From Rhizobium sp. (GTDB lineage: Bacteria; Pseudomonadota; Alphaproteobacteria; Rhizobiales; Rhizobiaceae), in NCBI GenBank assembly GCA_020621905.1, contig JAHRYZ010000009.1, forward strand, positions 1 to 38,731: a DNA stretch of 38,731 nt, read 5' to 3'. Below are positions 1 through 14,614 of this stretch, one piece after another. A program made the translations under genes and the position numbers. A model generated the notes under the pieces. The model saw nothing but the letters and a program-made list of their open reading frames with translations. It was not told the origin of the DNA and ran no database searches. Position 1 is the first letter of the stretch; each line of letters begins with the position of its first letter.

Positions 1-47
1 CGGACGGCGCCTCGACGGGGCGCAGGCTACAAACAGGAGCGCTCGTC

Positions 48-1064
48 ATGGATTTTGCAGGTCCCGATATCGTCGTCATCGCGCTGGTCGCGCTCGTCAT
101 CCTCGTTCTCTTTGCCGGTATCAAGACCGTGCCGCAGGGCTTCCGCTACACGATCGAGCGCTTCGGCCGCTATACGCGCACGCTCGAACCCGGCCTCAAC
201 CTGATCGTCCCCTTCATCGAGCGGATCGGCTCCAAGCTCAATGTCATGGAGCAGGTGCTCGACGTTCCGACCCAGGAAGTCATCACCAAGGACAATGCGA
301 GCGTTTCCGCCGATGCGGTCGCCTTCTACCAGATCCTTAATGCCGCCCAGGCGGCCTATCAGGTTGCCGATCTGCAGAACGCCATCCTCAACCTCACCAT
401 GACCAATATCCGATCGGTCATGGGCTCGATGGATCTCGACGAACTGCTGTCCAACCGCGAGGTCATCAACGACCGGCTGCTGCGCGTCGTCGACGAGGCC
501 GTCGGCCCCTGGGGCATCAAGGTCACCCGCGTCGAGATCAAGGACATCCAGCCGCCGAAGGATCTGGTGGATGCCATGGGCCGGCAGATGAAGGCCGAGC
601 TCGAAAAGCGCGCCCAGGTGCTGGAAGCCGAAGGTTTCCGTAACGCGCAGATCCTGCGCGCCGAAGGTGCCAAGCAATCCGCCATTCTGCAGGCGGAAGG
701 CCAGCGCGAAGCCGCCTATCGCGAGGCGGAAGCCAGGGAGCGGCTGGCCGAGGCGGAAGCCAAGGCAACGCGCATGGTGTCCGAGGCGATCGCCGCCGGC
801 GACCTCAATGCCATCAACTACTTCGTTGCGCAGAAATACACCGAGGCGATGAGCGCGATCGGCACGGCGCCGAATTCCAAGATCGTGCTGATGCCGATGG
901 AAGCCTCGAGCCTGATCGGTTCGCTCGGCGGGATCGGCGCCATCGCCCGCGAAGTGTTCGGCGAGCAGACCTCGGCACCCAAGCCTCGTCCGGTGGCGCC
1001 GCCGGTGCCCCCTGCCCGCACCACGCCGGTGATCAATCCCTTTGCGCCTGAGCGGGAGAACTGA
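48..1064 (+). CDS. qmcA: SPFH/Band-7 membrane protein, paraslipin/QmcA-like
   Basis: N-terminal TM helix, then [33 protein letters not shown]...[20 protein letters not shown], typical of SPFH; followed directly by nfeD. Confidence 0.93.
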   Translation: MDFAGPDIVVIALVALVILVLFAGIKTVPQGFRYTIERFGRYTRTLEPGLNLIVPFIERIGSKLNVMEQVLDVPTQEVITKDNASVSADAVAFYQILNAAQAAYQVADLQNAILNLTMTNIRSVMGSMDLDELLSNREVINDRLLRVVDEAVGPWGIKVTRVEIKDIQPPKDLVDAMGRQMKAELEKRAQVLEAEGFRNAQILRAEGAKQSAILQAEGQREAAYREAEARERLAEAEAKATRMVSEAIAAGDLNAINYFVAQKYTEAMSAIGTAPNSKIVLMPMEASSLIGSLGGIGAIAREVFGEQTSAPKPRPVAPPVPPARTTPVINPFAPEREN

Positions 1065-1066
1065 AC

Positions 1067-1525
1067 ATGCTGAGCCGCGCGGTCGTCGAACTCGGTCCCT
1101 GGAGCTGGTGGCTGCTCGGCCTGCTGCTGCTCGCCGCCGAACTGCTGCTGCCGGGCGTCTTCCTGGTTTGGATCGGTATCGGGGCGCTTGCCACCGGTGT
1201 CCTGTCGCTGCTGCTGTGGGAGAGCGCCCTGTGGGGCTGGCAGATCCAGCTGCTCGTCTTCGCGGCGCTAGCAGTTGTCTCGACCCTGCTCGGCCGCAGG
1301 TTCCTGTCGAAATCGGATCAGGTAACGGACGAGCCCCTGCTGAACCAGCGCGGCGCGAGCCTCGTCGGCCGCACCGCCACCTTGCAGGAACCCATCGCGG
1401 AAGGCCGCGGACGCATCCGCCTGGACGACACCCATTGGCCGGTGCTGGGCCCGGACCTGCCCGTCGGCACCAAGGTCAGGATCGTCTCCTGCAACGGCCG
1501 TGATCTGACCGTCGAACCCGCCTGA
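1067..1525 (+). CDS. NfeD family membrane protein
   Basis: Hydrophobic N-terminal half with C-terminal OB-like domain (NQRGASLVGRTATLQEPIAEGRGRIRLDDTHWPV); 2 nt after qmcA. Confidence 0.9.
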   Translation: MLSRAVVELGPWSWWLLGLLLLAAELLLPGVFLVWIGIGALATGVLSLLLWESALWGWQIQLLVFAALAVVSTLLGRRFLSKSDQVTDEPLLNQRGASLVGRTATLQEPIAEGRGRIRLDDTHWPVLGPDLPVGTKVRIVSCNGRDLTVEPA

Positions 1526-2498
1526 TCAGGCGACGCCGATCCGCAGCAGGTCGTGGAAGTGCACGATGCCGAGCGGCGTGCCGTCTTCTTCGGTGACGAA
1601 CAGCGCCGAAATGTTGTGCTGGTTGAGGATGCCCATGGCGCTCGTCGCCAGCATCGTGGAATTGACCGTCTTCGGATTGCGCGTCATCACGTCGTCGACG
1701 ATGCTTTCGCCGAGATTGATGCTGAGGTGACGGGCGATGTCGCCATCCGTGACGATGCCGCACAGCGCACCCGCCTCGTCGATCACGCCGACGCAACCGA
1801 ACCGCTTCATCGACAGAACGGTAATCGCTTCCGGCATGCCGGTGCCGACCGGAACGAGCGGGATGCTGTCGCCGGTGTGCATGATGTCGGAGACGTGGCT
1901 GAGCATGGCACCCAGCTTGCCGCCCGGATGGAACGTGCGGAAATCATGGGCCGTGAAGCCGCGTGCTTCGAGCAGCGCAATGGCCAGCGCATCGCCCATG
2001 GCGAGCTGCATGATGGTCGAGGTCGTCGGCGCCAGGCCGTGCGGACAGGCTTCCTGTTCCTTCGGCAGCAGAGCGATGTCGGCTTCGCGCGCGAGCGTCG
2101 GGTTGCTCGAGTCAGGGCGATCAGCGGAATGGAGAAGCGCCGCGAATAGACGGGATGCCATGCAGCTCGGTGCTCTCGCCGCTCCGGACATGGCCAAATC
2201 ACATCGTCGCGGGCGATCATGCCGAGGTCACCGTGATTGGCTTCGACCGGATGGACGAAGAAGGACGGCGTCCCGGTCGAGGCAAAGGTCGCGGCGAGCT
2301 TCGTGCCGATATGGCCGCTCTGCCGACGCCGGTGACGATCACGCGGCCGGAAATTCGCCGATCACCCGGATGGCGTTGCGGACCGGCCAGACTGCCCGTC
2401 AGGGCCGCTCGGGCGTCAGTCCGTTTCGCTCGGTTGAAACCACCCGGAGAGCCGATTCGATGGCTCCAGCTTCGACGATTTACAGCGCGCTTGATCAT
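1526..2498 (-). CDS. kpsF: KpsF/GutQ-type sugar isomerase (arabinose-5-phosphate isomerase; SIS + 2 CBS domains), multiply frameshifted
   Basis: C-terminal CBS pair intact (MHTGDSIPLVPVGTGMPEAITVLS...); SIS fragments RVIVTGVG, GTKLAATFASTGTPSFFVHPVEANHGDLGMIARDDVI, YSRRFSIPLIALT lie in different frames. Confidence 0.8.
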
Positions 2499-2708
2499 TC
2501 CGGTTCTTTAACGCTTTTGTCTGTCGGTGTCCACAATATGACGGAGATTCCCGCCCAGGCTGGGCATGTCATGCACAGCATAGCGGCGAAACATTGCACG
2601 TTGCGGCCCGAACAGCTCATTTTGAGCCAACGCTGCGATCGCAACCAAACGTTAACCACAAGGCTTTACGTTTGGGTAAGCATTTCAGCATTGCCGAGCG
2701 AAGTCCAG

Positions 2709-4265
2709 ATGGTTCAGAACGCAAAGACCGAAGCGGAAGCTGCGCGCCGCAGGGCTTCCGCCTTGTCGGCCGGTCTCCTGAGCTGTGGCCTGCTCGGCCT
2801 TGGCCTGCCCGCCGCCGCGCAGACACTTGCACCGACGACGACGTGGACGCCGCTGCCCAGGAGCAGCACGAACACGACGACGGCCGCCGACCAGACCACG
2901 GCCGCGACGACCGATGCCACCGGCGCAACCGGCACCACCGGGACCGGCACGGATCCGACCACCACAGCCACCATCGGAGATCCGAACGGCAACACGCCTC
3001 CGCTGGAAGGCGATGCGGCGCTCGACCCGGAACTGGACCCGGATGCCAACGCGCAGCCGCTCGACTTCGGTCGGCAGAACCTGCGCGAGACGACACTCGA
3101 CGATCCGACGGCGCTCAGGACGCGGCGCGACGCCGAAGTGGCCAGTGACGGGGTCAGGCTCGGCACCATGGTGCTCCGCCCCTCCATCACCGAGAAACTC
3201 GTCCACGAGCGCAACAACAGCGGCGGCGAGCGGACCAATCGCACATTCTCCGAAACCGGCCTCAAGGGAAGCCTGACCTCCGACTGGTCGCGCCACGAGC
3301 TGACGATCGGCGGCGAAGGCTACTGGCAGAAGAACCTGTCCGGCGAGGGCGCGACCGATCCGCGCGCCAACCTCAATGCCGATCTGCGCCTCGACCTCGC
3401 CGACGATACCGTCGCCCATATCAAGGGCGGCTACGCCTTCAGCCGCGAGGACAGCGACGATCCGAACGCCATTTCCGGGGCATCGGTGCAATCGGGAATC
3501 CACCAGTATTCCGGCGGCGTATCGGTGGAGCATGACTTCGGCCAGCTGCGCGGCACGATCGCCGCCGATATCACCCGCCTGCAATATTCGGATGCCGAAC
3601 TCTCCGACGGCACCAGCCTCACCCTCAGCGATCGCGACCGGTGGGCCGGCGAGTTGCGCGGCCGCGTCGGCTACGAGATTTCCCCTGCCCTCACCCCCTT
3701 CGTCGAGGTGGCGATCGGCAAGATCACCTACGACGAGAAGCGCGACACGTCGGGCTATGCCCGTTCGGCCGATACCTACGGGGCCAAGGCCGGGATAGCC
3801 GCCGATTTCGGTGACAAGCTCAAGGGGGAACTGGGCATCGGCTACGAGCGCCAGCGCTTCGAGGATTCGCGTCTCGACGAACTCGCCGCCCTGACCGTGG
3901 ACGGCAATGTCACCTGGTCGCCGCGCCAGGGAACGAATGTCGATCTGGGCCTGTCGACGACCATCGATCCCTCGACCACGGCCGGCCTCAACGGCTCGGT
4001 GATCTACGCGCTGAATTCCGCCGTGCAGCACCAGCTGCGCAGCAACCTCGTGCTGCGGCTGGCGAATACCGTCGAATGGACGCGCTATCCGAGCAGCGCC
4101 TCGTCCGAGGATTCGATGACCTACACCACAGGCGCCGGGCTCACCTGGAGCATCAATCGTTATCTCGACCTGACGACCGATGTCGAATACGAGCGCAAGG
4201 AACAGAACGGCTCGTCGGGCAGCGACGTTCTGACCACCTCGATCGGGCTGACGGCCAAGCGATAA
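2709..4265 (+). CDS. Outer-membrane beta-barrel protein with signal peptide and Thr-rich linker
   Basis: Signal peptide (...SAGLLSCGLLGLGLPAAAQT), Thr-rich low-complexity linker, then alternating beta-barrel pattern; internal ATG of the 1737-4265 ORF. Confidence 0.75.
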   Translation: MVQNAKTEAEAARRRASALSAGLLSCGLLGLGLPAAAQTLAPTTTWTPLPRSSTNTTTAADQTTAATTDATGATGTTGTGTDPTTTATIGDPNGNTPPLEGDAALDPELDPDANAQPLDFGRQNLRETTLDDPTALRTRRDAEVASDGVRLGTMVLRPSITEKLVHERNNSGGERTNRTFSETGLKGSLTSDWSRHELTIGGEGYWQKNLSGEGATDPRANLNADLRLDLADDTVAHIKGGYAFSREDSDDPNAISGASVQSGIHQYSGGVSVEHDFGQLRGTIAADITRLQYSDAELSDGTSLTLSDRDRWAGELRGRVGYEISPALTPFVEVAIGKITYDEKRDTSGYARSADTYGAKAGIAADFGDKLKGELGIGYERQRFEDSRLDELAALTVDGNVTWSPRQGTNVDLGLSTTIDPSTTAGLNGSVIYALNSAVQHQLRSNLVLRLANTVEWTRYPSSASSEDSMTYTTGAGLTWSINRYLDLTTDVEYERKEQNGSSGSDVLTTSIGLTAKR

Positions 4266-4281
4266 CCCCGTTTCAGCCAAC

Positions 4282-4315
4282 AAAAAACCGCGCCCTCGAC
4301 AGGCGCGGTTCGTTT
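4282..4315 (-). terminator. Intrinsic terminator between convergent genes (serves galU; possibly bidirectional)
   Basis: CCGCGCC-ctcgaca-GGCGCGG; minus strand reads into TTTTTT. Confidence 0.75.
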
Positions 4316-4334
4316 GTCTGGCAGGCCGGACGGC

Positions 4335-5220
4335 CTACTTCAGCGCCGCAAGCAGCGCCTTCAGCGGTTCCTCGATCATCGGGCGGATGTCGGCGCGTTC
4401 GATGGCGAAGGAGACATTGGCCAGGATGAAACCGTCCTTGGCGCCGCAGTCGAAGGTCTCGCCCTTGAAGTGGTAGCCGGCGAAGGCCTGGTCCTTGGCG
4501 AGCTTGAGCATACCGTCGGTGAGCTGGATCTCGTTACCGGCGCCCCGTTCCTGCGTCTCGAGGATCGCGAAGATCTCGGGCTGCAGGATATAGCGGCGTT
4601 GATGAAGAAGTTGGACGGCGCGTACCCTTGGCTGGCTTCTCCACCATTTCGGTGATCTCGAAGCCGCCCTCCAGCGTCTTGCCGACGCCAACAATGCCGT
4701 ATTTGTGCGCCTGGGACGCGTCGCATTCCTCGACGGCGATGATGTTGCCGCCAGTCTTTTCAAAGAGTTCGACCATGCCCTTGAGGCAGCCCTTTTCGCC
4801 GCGCATGATCATGTCCGGCAGCAGCAGGGCAAACGGCTCCGCGCCGACGATGTCGCGGGCGCACCACACGGCATGGCCGAGGCCGAGGGGTTCCTGCTGG
4901 CGGGTAAAGCTTGCAGAGCCGGCCTTCGGCAGAAGTCCGGAGAGCAGGGTCAGTTCGGCATTCTTGTTGCGCGCCTTGAGCGTCTGCTCCAGTTCGTACT
5001 GAATGTCGAAGTAATCCTCGATCACTCCCTTGCCGCGGCCGGTCACGAAGACAAAATGCTCGATGCCCGCCTCAGCGGCCTCATCGACGACGTATTGAAT
5101 GACCGGTTTGTCGACGACAGTCAGCATTTCCTTCGGAACGGCCTTCGTGGCCGGAAGAAAACGCGTACCGAGACCGGCGACGGGGAAAACGGCTTTTCGG
5201 AGTTTATTACGTTGAACCAC
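4335..5220 (-). CDS. galU: UTP--glucose-1-phosphate uridylyltransferase, frameshifted
   Basis: [48 protein letters not shown]...; C-term [28 protein letters not shown] in another frame; two 1-nt deletions inferred near 4595-4630. Confidence 0.92.
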
Positions 5221-5415
5221 ACATTCCTCCTCGAGGATTCTGCCAGGGCGCCTTCAATACGCACACGCCCACTACTATATATTCACTACCATTTCGCAAA
5301 GGTTTCGCGAGGGCCTGTGCGATGGTAAAGACTTTGTTGACGCTGTTGCCTTAACCTAGGGTGAACAGCCTCCAGACCGGCTGGAAAAGAACCGTAACAG
5401 AGCGGGGATGTTCCC

Positions 5416-6627
5416 ATGACGAGTAAAAATCGCAAGCTTCTCGGAGCGATTGCCATTTCCATCGCTGCCGGCCTCATGCCGGGAACGGCCTCGGCGGACG
5501 CTGGTTTCAAGAAGTGGATCAACGGCTTCTATTCGACTGCGGCCAAGAACGGCATCAGCCAGAAGACCTACAACCAGGCCTTTGCCGGCGTTTCCGAACC
5601 GGATCCCTTCGTTCTGGAAAAGGCGCGCTACCAGCCCGAATTCAAGTCGCAGATCTGGGACTATCTGGATTCGCGGGTCAATCCCTACACCGTCCAGGTC
5701 GGGCGCGAGATGGCGGCCAAGTATGGCTCGACGCTGGCGGCGCTGGAGCGCCACTTCGGCGTCGACCGCAACATCCTGCTCGCCATCTGGTCGATGGAGT
5801 CCAATTACGGCGCCGCGCTCGAAAGCCCGGACCGGCTGCATCACGTGCCCCGCGCGCTGGCGACCCTCGGCTATGCCGACGCCAAACGCTCGAAGTATGC
5901 CAAGAACCAGCTGGTCGCGGCGCTGAAGATGCTGCAGAACGGCGACGTCTCCTCCAAGAACCTGATGGGCTCCTGGGCGGGCGCCATGGGCCATACCCAG
6001 TTCATCCCTTCGAGCTATCTGCTCTACGCCATCGACGCTGACGGCAACGGCCGCAAGGACATCTGGCATTCGGTGCCGGACGCGCTGGCCACTTCCGCCA
6101 ACTTGCTCGCCAAGAACGGCTGGCAGACCGGCAAGACCTGGGGCTACGAGATCGTCGTGCCGAAGGGGGGCCACGCCCATGCCGGCAAGACGAAGACGCT
6201 TGCCCAATGGGCGGCTCTCGGCTTCGTGCGGCCGAGCGGCAAGGGCTTCAAGAACGGCGCCGAACGGGCCGAGCTGAAGATGCCGGGCGGCGCCAACGGC
6301 CCCGGTTTCCTGATGACCAAGAACTTCTTCACCATCAAGCGCTACAACGCCGCCGACAGCTACGCGCTGGCAGTCGGCCTGCTCGCCGACGAGCTCGCCG
6401 GCTATGGCGGCATGAAGCAGGGATGGCCGCGGCCCGACGGCAGCCTCGACATCAAGGAGAAGTTCGAGCTGCAGAGCCGCATGCAGGCGCTCGGCTATTA
6501 TGACGGCAAGATCGACGGCAATTTCGGCTCGGGCTCGAAGGCGGCGATCGCCGCCATCCAGTCGCGGCTCGGCATGGCCGCGGACGGACAACCCTCGAAG
6601 GTTCTTCTGGACAAGCTGCGCAATTGA
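5416..6627 (+). CDS. Lytic murein transglycosylase (MltB family) with C-terminal peptidoglycan-binding domain
   Basis: ILLAIWSMESNYGAALESPDRLHHVPRALATLGYAD, GAMGHTQFIPSSYLLYAIDADGNGRKDIW; PG_binding_1-like C-terminus. Confidence 0.93.
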   Translation: MTSKNRKLLGAIAISIAAGLMPGTASADAGFKKWINGFYSTAAKNGISQKTYNQAFAGVSEPDPFVLEKARYQPEFKSQIWDYLDSRVNPYTVQVGREMAAKYGSTLAALERHFGVDRNILLAIWSMESNYGAALESPDRLHHVPRALATLGYADAKRSKYAKNQLVAALKMLQNGDVSSKNLMGSWAGAMGHTQFIPSSYLLYAIDADGNGRKDIWHSVPDALATSANLLAKNGWQTGKTWGYEIVVPKGGHAHAGKTKTLAQWAALGFVRPSGKGFKNGAERAELKMPGGANGPGFLMTKNFFTIKRYNAADSYALAVGLLADELAGYGGMKQGWPRPDGSLDIKEKFELQSRMQALGYYDGKIDGNFGSGSKAAIAAIQSRLGMAADGQPSKVLLDKLRN

Positions 6628-6701
6628 CAAGCGCCCATGCCCGCAGCACATATCCGGTGATCTCGCGTGGGTAGGCGAAACGGACAGGGACGGCGAACGG
6701 G

Positions 6702-7880
6702 ATGCGGGAGACACGGCAAAACAGGGCCGCTCTAGGCTGGTTGGTTGGCGCGATTGCGCTTGCCTTCCTCGCCGTGTCGGTGCTGGCGACCCGTGTCGAA
6801 GCCCAGCAGACCCGCCAGCCCCGCAACCTGATCGAGCTCTTTTTCGGGCAGCGCGAACCGCGCTCTCCGGAGCCCCCGCCACCGCGCAAGGTGAAGACGC
6901 CGCGCGCGGTGAAGAAGCAGACGAAGAGCGTCACCAGCATCACCACCGCGCCAGCACCGCCGCCGCCGGCCAAGATAGAAAACGCCCGCAAGGTCCTGGT
7001 GATCGGCGACTTCGTCGCCGATGGCCTTGCCACCGGGCTGGTGGAGGCCTTCTCGGCCTCCCCTGGCGTCATGATCGACGAGCGCAGCAATGGTTCGTCC
7101 GGCCTGGTGCGCACCGATTATTTCGACTGGCAGACCGAGCTGCCGGCCATGATCGCGGAGGTCAAGCCCGCCGTCGTGATCATCGAGATCGGCGCCAATG
7201 ACCGCCAGCAGATGACGGCGGCGTCCGGCAAGCTGAATTTCCGCACGCCGGAATGGTTCGAGGAATACGAGCGGCGCGTGACCGCGCTCGGCAAGGTCGT
7301 CACCGATGCCAAGATCCCCTTGCTGTGGGTCGGCATGCCGGCCTTTCGGCCGCAGAACATGACGGCGGACGCGCTGACGCTCAACGCCGTCTATCGTCGC
7401 GCCGTCGAGCGCATCGGCGGCGAGTTCATCGATGTATGGGAAGGCTTCGTCGACCAGGACGGCCGCTTCATCGTCACCGGCTCGGACATCAACGGCCAGC
7501 AGGTCCGTCTGCGCGGCTCGGACGGCATCAACCTGACGGCCGCCGGCAAGCGCAAGCTCGCCTTTTATGTCGAGAAGTCCGCCCGCCGTCTGCTCGGCGA
7601 CATGACGAGCCCCGATCTCGTCCGGCTCGACGCCAGCAACCTGCCCGAACTGCTGAACCTGCCGCCGTCGGAAATGCAGAATCTGGTCAGAACCCAGCCG
7701 ATCGACCTGTTCGATCCGGAACTCGACGGCGCGACCGAACTGCTCGGCGCGGCGCCCCTGCCCGTCGCCGCAATGCCGACGCCGCGCGACCAGCTGGTCA
7801 AGAACGGCACCCTGCCGCCGCCGCCGTCCGGCCGCGTGGACGACGTGCGTATTCTGCAGACCGGCACCATCCAGAAATGA
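6702..7880 (+). CDS. SGNH hydrolase-type protein (DUF459 family)
   Basis: KVLVIGDFVADGLATGL, VVIIEIGANDRQQM, proline-rich N-terminal linker. Confidence 0.82.
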   Translation: MRETRQNRAALGWLVGAIALAFLAVSVLATRVEAQQTRQPRNLIELFFGQREPRSPEPPPPRKVKTPRAVKKQTKSVTSITTAPAPPPPAKIENARKVLVIGDFVADGLATGLVEAFSASPGVMIDERSNGSSGLVRTDYFDWQTELPAMIAEVKPAVVIIEIGANDRQQMTAASGKLNFRTPEWFEEYERRVTALGKVVTDAKIPLLWVGMPAFRPQNMTADALTLNAVYRRAVERIGGEFIDVWEGFVDQDGRFIVTGSDINGQQVRLRGSDGINLTAAGKRKLAFYVEKSARRLLGDMTSPDLVRLDASNLPELLNLPPSEMQNLVRTQPIDLFDPELDGATELLGAAPLPVAAMPTPRDQLVKNGTLPPPPSGRVDDVRILQTGTIQK

Positions 7881-7883
7881 AAA

Positions 7884-7901
7884 GGGCCGCGAACGCGGCC
7901 C
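7884..7901 (-). terminator. Intrinsic terminator downstream of gltD
   Basis: GGGCCGC-GAAC-GCGGCCC followed by TTTT on minus strand. Confidence 0.65.
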
Positions 7902-7926
7902 CTCCAAGCTTGTTGATCGCAGCCGC

Positions 7927-9381
7927 TCAGCGCGGCAGCACGCTTGCGCCCATCAGCGCCTCGTCGATCGCCCGCGCTGCCTGACGGCCCTCGCGGATCG
8001 CCCAGACCACCAGCGACTGGCCGCGGCGCACGTCGCCCGCCGTCCACAGCTTGTCGACCGAGGTCTTGTAGTCGCGATCGTTGGCGACGACGTTGGTCGA
8101 GCCGCGGCGGTCGGTGTTGAGCGTCAGCTTGCCGTCGAGCTCCTTGACGACGCTGTCGTTGAACGGTCCGCGGAAGCCGATGGCGATGAAGGCGAGATCG
8201 GCCTTGATGATGAACTCCGAACCGGCGATCGGCTTGCGCTTGTCGTCGACCTGGCAGCACTTCACGCCGGTGAGTACGCCGTCTTCGCCGACGAATTCGA
8301 GCGTGCCGACCTGGAACTCGCGGATCGCGCCTTCGGCCTGGCTCGACGAGGTGCGCATCTTGGTCGCCCAGAACGGCCAGATGGCCAGCTTGTCCTCGGT
8401 TTCCGGCGGGCGCGGGCGAATGTCGAGCTGGGTAACCTTCACCGCACCCTGGCGGAAGGCAGTCCCGACGCAGTCGGACGCCGTGTCGCCGCCGCCGACG
8501 ACGACGACATGCTTGCCGCCGGCGAGGATCGGGTCGGACGGCCAGCCGTTGCTGTCGATGTTCTCGCGGCCGACGCGGCGGTTCTGCTGCACGAGATAGG
8601 GCATCGCGTCATAGACGCCGTGGAAGTCGACGCCGGGCATGCCGGCCTCGCGCGGGGTTTCCGAGCCGCCGCAATAGAGCACGGCATCGTAGTCCGCCAG
8701 AAGCTTCTCGGTCTTGACGTCGACGCCGACATTGACGCCGCAATGGAAGGTGACGTTCTCGCCTTCCATCTGCTCGACGCGGCGATCGATGAAGTTCTTC
8801 TCCATCTTGAAGTCCGGAATGCCGTAGCGCAGCAGCCCGCCGGGCTTGGTCTCGCGCTCGTAAACATGCACTTCATGGCCGGCACGGCCGAGCTGCTGGG
8901 CAGCGGCCAGCCCGGACGGACCGGAACCGATGATCGCCACCTTCTTGCCGGTGTGCACGGTTGCCGGCTGCGGCACGATGAAGCCGAGTTCATAGGCCTT
9001 GTCGGCAATCGCCTGCTCGACCGTCTTGATGGCCACCGGCGTGTCTTCGAGGTTCAGCGTGCAGGCTTCCTCACACGGAGCGGGACAGACGCGGCCGGTG
9101 AATTCCGGGAAGTTGTTGGTCGAGTGGAGGTTGCGGATCGCCTCCTCCCACTTGTTGTTGTAGACGAGGTCGTTCCAGTCCGGGATCTGGTTATGCACCG
9201 GGCAGCCGGTCGGACCGTGGCAGTAGGGAATGCCACAATCCATGCAGCGCGCCGCCTGCTTGGTAACCTCGGCATCCGACATCGGGATGGTGAATTCGCG
9301 GAAGTGACGGATGCGGTCGGACGCCGGCTGGTACTTCATGACCTGCCGGTCGATTTCCATAAAACCTGTAACCTTGCCCAT
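7927..9381 (-). CDS. gltD: Glutamate synthase small subunit
   Basis: MGKVTGFMEIDRQVMKYQPASDR; MDCGIPYCHGPTGCPVHNQIPDWNDLV; FAD motif KKVAIIGSGPSGLAAAQQL. Confidence 0.97.
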   Translation of the reverse strand: MGKVTGFMEIDRQVMKYQPASDRIRHFREFTIPMSDAEVTKQAARCMDCGIPYCHGPTGCPVHNQIPDWNDLVYNNKWEEAIRNLHSTNNFPEFTGRVCPAPCEEACTLNLEDTPVAIKTVEQAIADKAYELGFIVPQPATVHTGKKVAIIGSGPSGLAAAQQLGRAGHEVHVYERETKPGGLLRYGIPDFKMEKNFIDRRVEQMEGENVTFHCGVNVGVDVKTEKLLADYDAVLYCGGSETPREAGMPGVDFHGVYDAMPYLVQQNRRVGRENIDSNGWPSDPILAGGKHVVVVGGGDTASDCVGTAFRQGAVKVTQLDIRPRPPETEDKLAIWPFWATKMRTSSSQAEGAIREFQVGTLEFVGEDGVLTGVKCCQVDDKRKPIAGSEFIIKADLAFIAIGFRGPFNDSVVKELDGKLTLNTDRRGSTNVVANDRDYKTSVDKLWTAGDVRRGQSLVVWAIREGRQAARAIDEALMGASVLPR

Positions 9382-9474
9382 AATCTGGATCCTGCTCAAT
9401 ATCTCGTGGACGGCACACTCTGGTGCCCGAAGGGTGTCCCGCCGCATGACCGGCGAGACGGCTTCGAAAGGCGG

Positions 9475-14195
<4,721 letters not shown>

Positions 14196-14340
14196 TGCCT
14201 TCCCTCCATTTGCGTCCCGGAGCCGGGGTTCAGTCCCGCCAGAACCGCTGGCGTCGATGCCGGCGCAGCCGCTGCATTCTGGAGAGAAAAGCTCTCACCA
14301 TCATGACAAGCGAACCGAACCGGCTCAAGATCATTGAATT

Positions 14341-14359
14341 AGGTCAATTGTTCTGACCT
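14341..14359. promoter_or_regulatory. Inverted repeat upstream of gltB
   Basis: AGGTCA-attgttc-TGACCT, perfect 6-bp arms. Confidence 0.4.
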
Positions 14360-14460
14360 ATTTTCCATTTTTCTATGACAGAAAGCGCATAGCGGCGCAA
14401 GGCGGTTCGGCAAAAAATTGACGCCCATCGGAGCCGAAAGTTACAAGTTCAGGCCGCATT

Positions 14461-14477
14461 GAGTAATTTAATTACTC
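14461..14477. promoter_or_regulatory. Palindrome in the gltB/ltaE divergent region
   Basis: GAGTAATT-t-AATTACTC, perfect 8-bp arms. Confidence 0.45.
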
Positions 14478-14614
14478 GGAAGCGAAAAATTCACCCCGGT
14501 TGTTGCGCGCACGTATAATTCCACATCGGTCCGCCGCAGAATGGATTGATCGGGCCGTCGAAATCCCTAATCTGCCGATCACCGATTTCACCCTTCGCAA
14601 ACGGAATCCCTGCC

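Noticed and set aside
2685-4283. 532-aa minus-strand ORF
   Set aside because: Antisense shadow of the beta-barrel gene; no recognisable motif.
5356-6882. 508-aa minus-strand ORF
   Set aside because: Antisense shadow of the MltB-family transglycosylase gene.
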